Shown here piece by piece: positions 31,868 through 33,810 of a stretch of 33,810 bases of DNA. The notes beneath the pieces are model-generated. The model did no database searches, had not been told where the DNA came from, and saw only the letters and a program-made list of their open reading frames with translations. This DNA comes from UBA7702 sp040776805 (GTDB lineage: Bacteria; Bacillota; Dehalobacteriia; UBA7702). The position numbers and the translations under genes are program-made. Location: the NCBI GenBank assembly GCA_040776805.1, contig JAXGZS010000010.1, positions 1 to 33,810 of the forward strand, written 5' to 3'. Positions within the stretch are counted from its first letter, which is position 1. Each line of letters starts with the position of its first letter.

Positions 31868-33361
31868 ATGAACGGACGTATCTTATGTGAAGAGCTAAAA
31901 AGTAAAATTCGCAGTGCGGAGGAGGCGTCGCAGTGGATTACCGACGGTTCCACCGTAGCGGTAAGCGGATTTACGCTCTCTTCCTATCCGAAAGCGGTGC
32001 CTATGGCCTTGGCCAAAAGGGTAGCCGCCGAAGGCAAAAAATGCAAAGTGAATTTATACAGCGGCGCTTCCACCGGAGATGAACTCGACGGCATCTGGGC
32101 GGAACAGGGCATGATCGACCACCGTTTCCCTTACCAGACCAATCAGAAAGCCCGGGCGGCGACCAACCGGGGAGACTTTGATTTTGCCGATATCCATCTT
32201 GGTGTTTTTCCTCAAAATCTGATGTACGGTTTTTTTAAAAAGCCCGATATCGCCATTGTGGAAGCTGTGGGTATTTTGGAAAACGGCGGCATCATTCCGG
32301 CGAACTCCGTGGGCATTATGCCTCAGGCCATCAAACTTGCGGACAAAGTCATTGTGGAAATCAATGAAGCAAATTCCCTGGACTATTACGGAATGCACGA
32401 TATTTACATGCCGAAGGATCCGCCCCGGCGGGGGGTCATCCCCATCCGTCAGGTGGATGACCGCATCGGTACCACGTATATTCCCTGCCCGAAAAAGAAA
32501 ATCGCCGCCATCGTTTTTACGAACTTGCAGGACGGCCACAGAAAGGCCGTTCCCCTCAATGAAACCGATGTCAAAATGGCGGAGCACCTCATTGAGTTTT
32601 TGGAATTCGAGGTGAAAAAGGGGCGCATCCCCAAAAATCTACTGCCGCTGCAAAGCGGCGTCGGCGCCGTGGGCAACGCGGTAATGGCCGGTTTGAGAAA
32701 ATCCAACTTTGAACAAATGCTGTTCTTTACTGAAGTGATTCAGGAATCGACCCTTGATTTGATCGACGACGGCAAGATCGCCTATGTTTCAGGCACCGCG
32801 GTTTCGCCTTCTCCCGAGGGTATGACCCGTTTTCAGCGGGATGTAAAGCATTATCGGGAGCATATTGTGTTGCGTCCCCAGGAAATCAGCAATCATCCGG
32901 AACTCATTCGCCGCCTTGGCGTGATCGCCATCAACACCCCCATTGAAGGGGATATTTACGGTAACATCAATTCCACCCATATCATGGGGAGTTCCGTGAT
33001 GAACGGCATCGGCGGCTCCGGCGATTTTGCCAGAAACGCCTATCTCAGCATCTTCAGTACGCCCTCTACGGCGAAAGACGGCAAAATTTCCGCCATTGTA
33101 CCCATGGTTTCCCACGTGGATCATACGGAGCACGATACCATGGTGTTCGTTACGGAATACGGTTTCGCCGATCTTAGAGGGCTTTCCCCTAAGGAGCGGG
33201 CGAAAGTGATTATCGAAAATTGCGCCCATCCCGATTATCGGGACGGCCTGCGGGACTACTTTAAACGCGCCTGCGACAAGACGAAGGCCCAGACGCCGCA
33301 TATTTTAAACGAAGCCTTTGCCTGGCATCAAAGATATATGGAAACCGGCTCGATGAAATAA
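31868..33361 (+). CDS. Acetyl-CoA hydrolase/CoA-transferase (succinyl-CoA:acetate or propionate type)
   Basis: A 497-residue class I CoA-transferase of the acetyl-CoA hydrolase (Cat1/ScpC/AarC-like) family, moving CoA between succinate and acetate or propionate. The ATG at 31868 is used because GGGAGAGGG precedes it; the frame is open 24 nt further. Family landmarks: TVAVSGFTLSSYPKAVPMALA, KVNLYSGASTGDELDG, the presumed catalytic Glu in FFTEVIQES (about residue 290), and the glycine-rich GVGAVGNAVMAGL and NGIGGSGDFARNAYLS. It has its own promoter and is likely monocistronic. In anaerobes this enzyme serves succinate-propionate fermentation or acetate formation; the substrate cannot be decided here. 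Confidence 0.9.
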   Translation: MNGRILCEELKSKIRSAEEASQWITDGSTVAVSGFTLSSYPKAVPMALAKRVAAEGKKCKVNLYSGASTGDELDGIWAEQGMIDHRFPYQTNQKARAATNRGDFDFADIHLGVFPQNLMYGFFKKPDIAIVEAVGILENGGIIPANSVGIMPQAIKLADKVIVEINEANSLDYYGMHDIYMPKDPPRRGVIPIRQVDDRIGTTYIPCPKKKIAAIVFTNLQDGHRKAVPLNETDVKMAEHLIEFLEFEVKKGRIPKNLLPLQSGVGAVGNAVMAGLRKSNFEQMLFFTEVIQESTLDLIDDGKIAYVSGTAVSPSPEGMTRFQRDVKHYREHIVLRPQEISNHPELIRRLGVIAINTPIEGDIYGNINSTHIMGSSVMNGIGGSGDFARNAYLSIFSTPSTAKDGKISAIVPMVSHVDHTEHDTMVFVTEYGFADLRGLSPKERAKVIIENCAHPDYRDGLRDYFKRACDKTKAQTPHILNEAFAWHQRYMETGSMK

Positions 33362-33386
33362 TTTTCTGCAAAGAAATAATTTTCTG
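33355..33386 (+). repeat. 14-bp direct repeat at the CoA-transferase stop codon
   Basis: GAAATAATTTTCTG occurs at 33355-33368, spanning the stop codon, and again at 33373-33386. It looks like a small local duplication. Confidence 0.7.
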
Positions 33387-33414
33387 AAAGGTAGTCAATC
33401 CTAAAAAAAAGTGA

Positions 33415-33420
33415 TATAAT
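33415..33420 (+). promoter_or_regulatory. Extended -10 promoter of the last gene
   Basis: TATAAT at 33415-33420 preceded by TGA (an extended -10, TGATATAAT). The -35 region (TAGTCA at 33392) is weak. A strong AAGGAGGG follows at 33436. Confidence 0.5.
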
Positions 33421-33449
33421 ATAGAGAAATAAACCAAGGAGGGCTATCT

Positions 33450-33810
33450 ATGAGTTCATTTAAAACCTTTGAGACAAAAGCGGGACATCTGATGGGGAAC
33501 TTTGTACAGAAAGGCTCCGAACTGGTGGAAACGGGAAAAATCCGCCTCAGTATCGGCAGAGAAGAACGCGCGGTTGACGAAATCTTTTATAAAATAGGCG
33601 AAGCGGTTTATGAAAATTGCAAAAAGAACGGTGTCTCTCCCGATTATATTGCCCCCGATTGTGATGAAATAGATGAGCGCCGCACGCATATCGCTCTGTT
33701 AAACGCCAAACTCAACGCGGCGAGAACAGCCTCGGAAGACATGGGCGCGGCGGCCAAGAAGGAAAAAGCGGCAAAGCAGGAAAAAGAAGTGATCATCGAT
33801 ATTACCATCG
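33450..33810 (+). CDS. Helical protein of unknown function, 3'-truncated by the window edge
   Basis: A frame open from ATG 33450 to the end of the window (120 residues visible), preceded by AAGGAGGG at the proper distance. The visible part is mostly helical and charged: MSSFKTFETKAGHLMGNFVQKGSELVETGKIRLSIGREERAVDEIFYKIGEAVYEN would be the first helices, and an Ala/Lys/Glu-rich coiled-coil follows. The opening resembles the helical N-terminus of small Bacillota proteins that end in a zinc ribbon, but the C-terminus lies outside the window, so this is only a suggestion. Confidence 0.7.
   Translation, partial: MSSFKTFETKAGHLMGNFVQKGSELVETGKIRLSIGREERAVDEIFYKIGEAVYENCKKNGVSPDYIAPDCDEIDERRTHIALLNAKLNAARTASEDMGAAAKKEKAAKQEKEVIIDITI

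Overview
The window looks like a chromosomal segment of a Bacillota (Firmicutes) bacterium of moderate to high GC. From holA to floA the gene order closely follows the well-known Bacillus/Clostridium block: holA, rpsT, spoIIP, lepA, hemW, hrcA-grpE-dnaK-dnaJ-prmA-rsmE-mtaB, rpsU, nfeD-floA. A CIRCE operator, a SpoIIP homologue and a YlmC-type PRC-barrel protein fit that placement. S-layer-homology (SLH) domains and a succinate/acetate-type CoA-transferase would suit a Negativicutes-like or other anaerobic lineage, but this is inference and the genus cannot be named. The usual gpr gene is missing between rpsT and spoIIP, yqeY is replaced by a YgiQ-type gene, and yqfC/yqfD do not follow floA.

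Layout. Positions 1-2084 hold the 3' part of an AT-richer surface-protein gene (Asp-rich beta-helix plus three SLH domains). Positions 2085-2893 hold a tRNA-Lys(CTT) gene flanked by two copies of an approximately 170-bp repeat. Each copy lies between two identical copies of a terminator hairpin, and the hairpin differs from site to site. Positions 2894-6344 are leuS-holA, ending at a bidirectional terminator shared with convergent rpsT. Positions 6833-12559 are spoIIP, murJ, lepA and hemW. Positions 12573-20959 are the CIRCE-controlled heat-shock genes followed by prmA-rsmE-mtaB-hinT, with a promoter embedded in a terminator between dnaJ and prmA. Positions 20982-21295 are rpsU with a structured leader. 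Then come a YgiQ-family radical SAM gene, an nfeD-floA-membrane protein operon in which floA carries a one-base frameshift, and a three-gene operon (alpha-2-macroglobulin-like protein, membrane-anchored MEMO-like protein, homocysteine methyltransferase-like protein). The window ends with convergent ylmC, an acetyl-CoA hydrolase/CoA-transferase gene and the 5' part of a small helical protein gene.

The most unusual items are: (1) the terminator-hairpin-flanked repeat pair, which looks like a small mobile element that inserts at intrinsic terminators and leaves a complete hairpin on both sides; (2) the translationally coupled pair of an A2M-like protein without a thioester motif and a MEMO-like protein without its metal ligands; and (3) the floA frameshift. 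All family assignments were made by eye from sequence motifs, without database searches.
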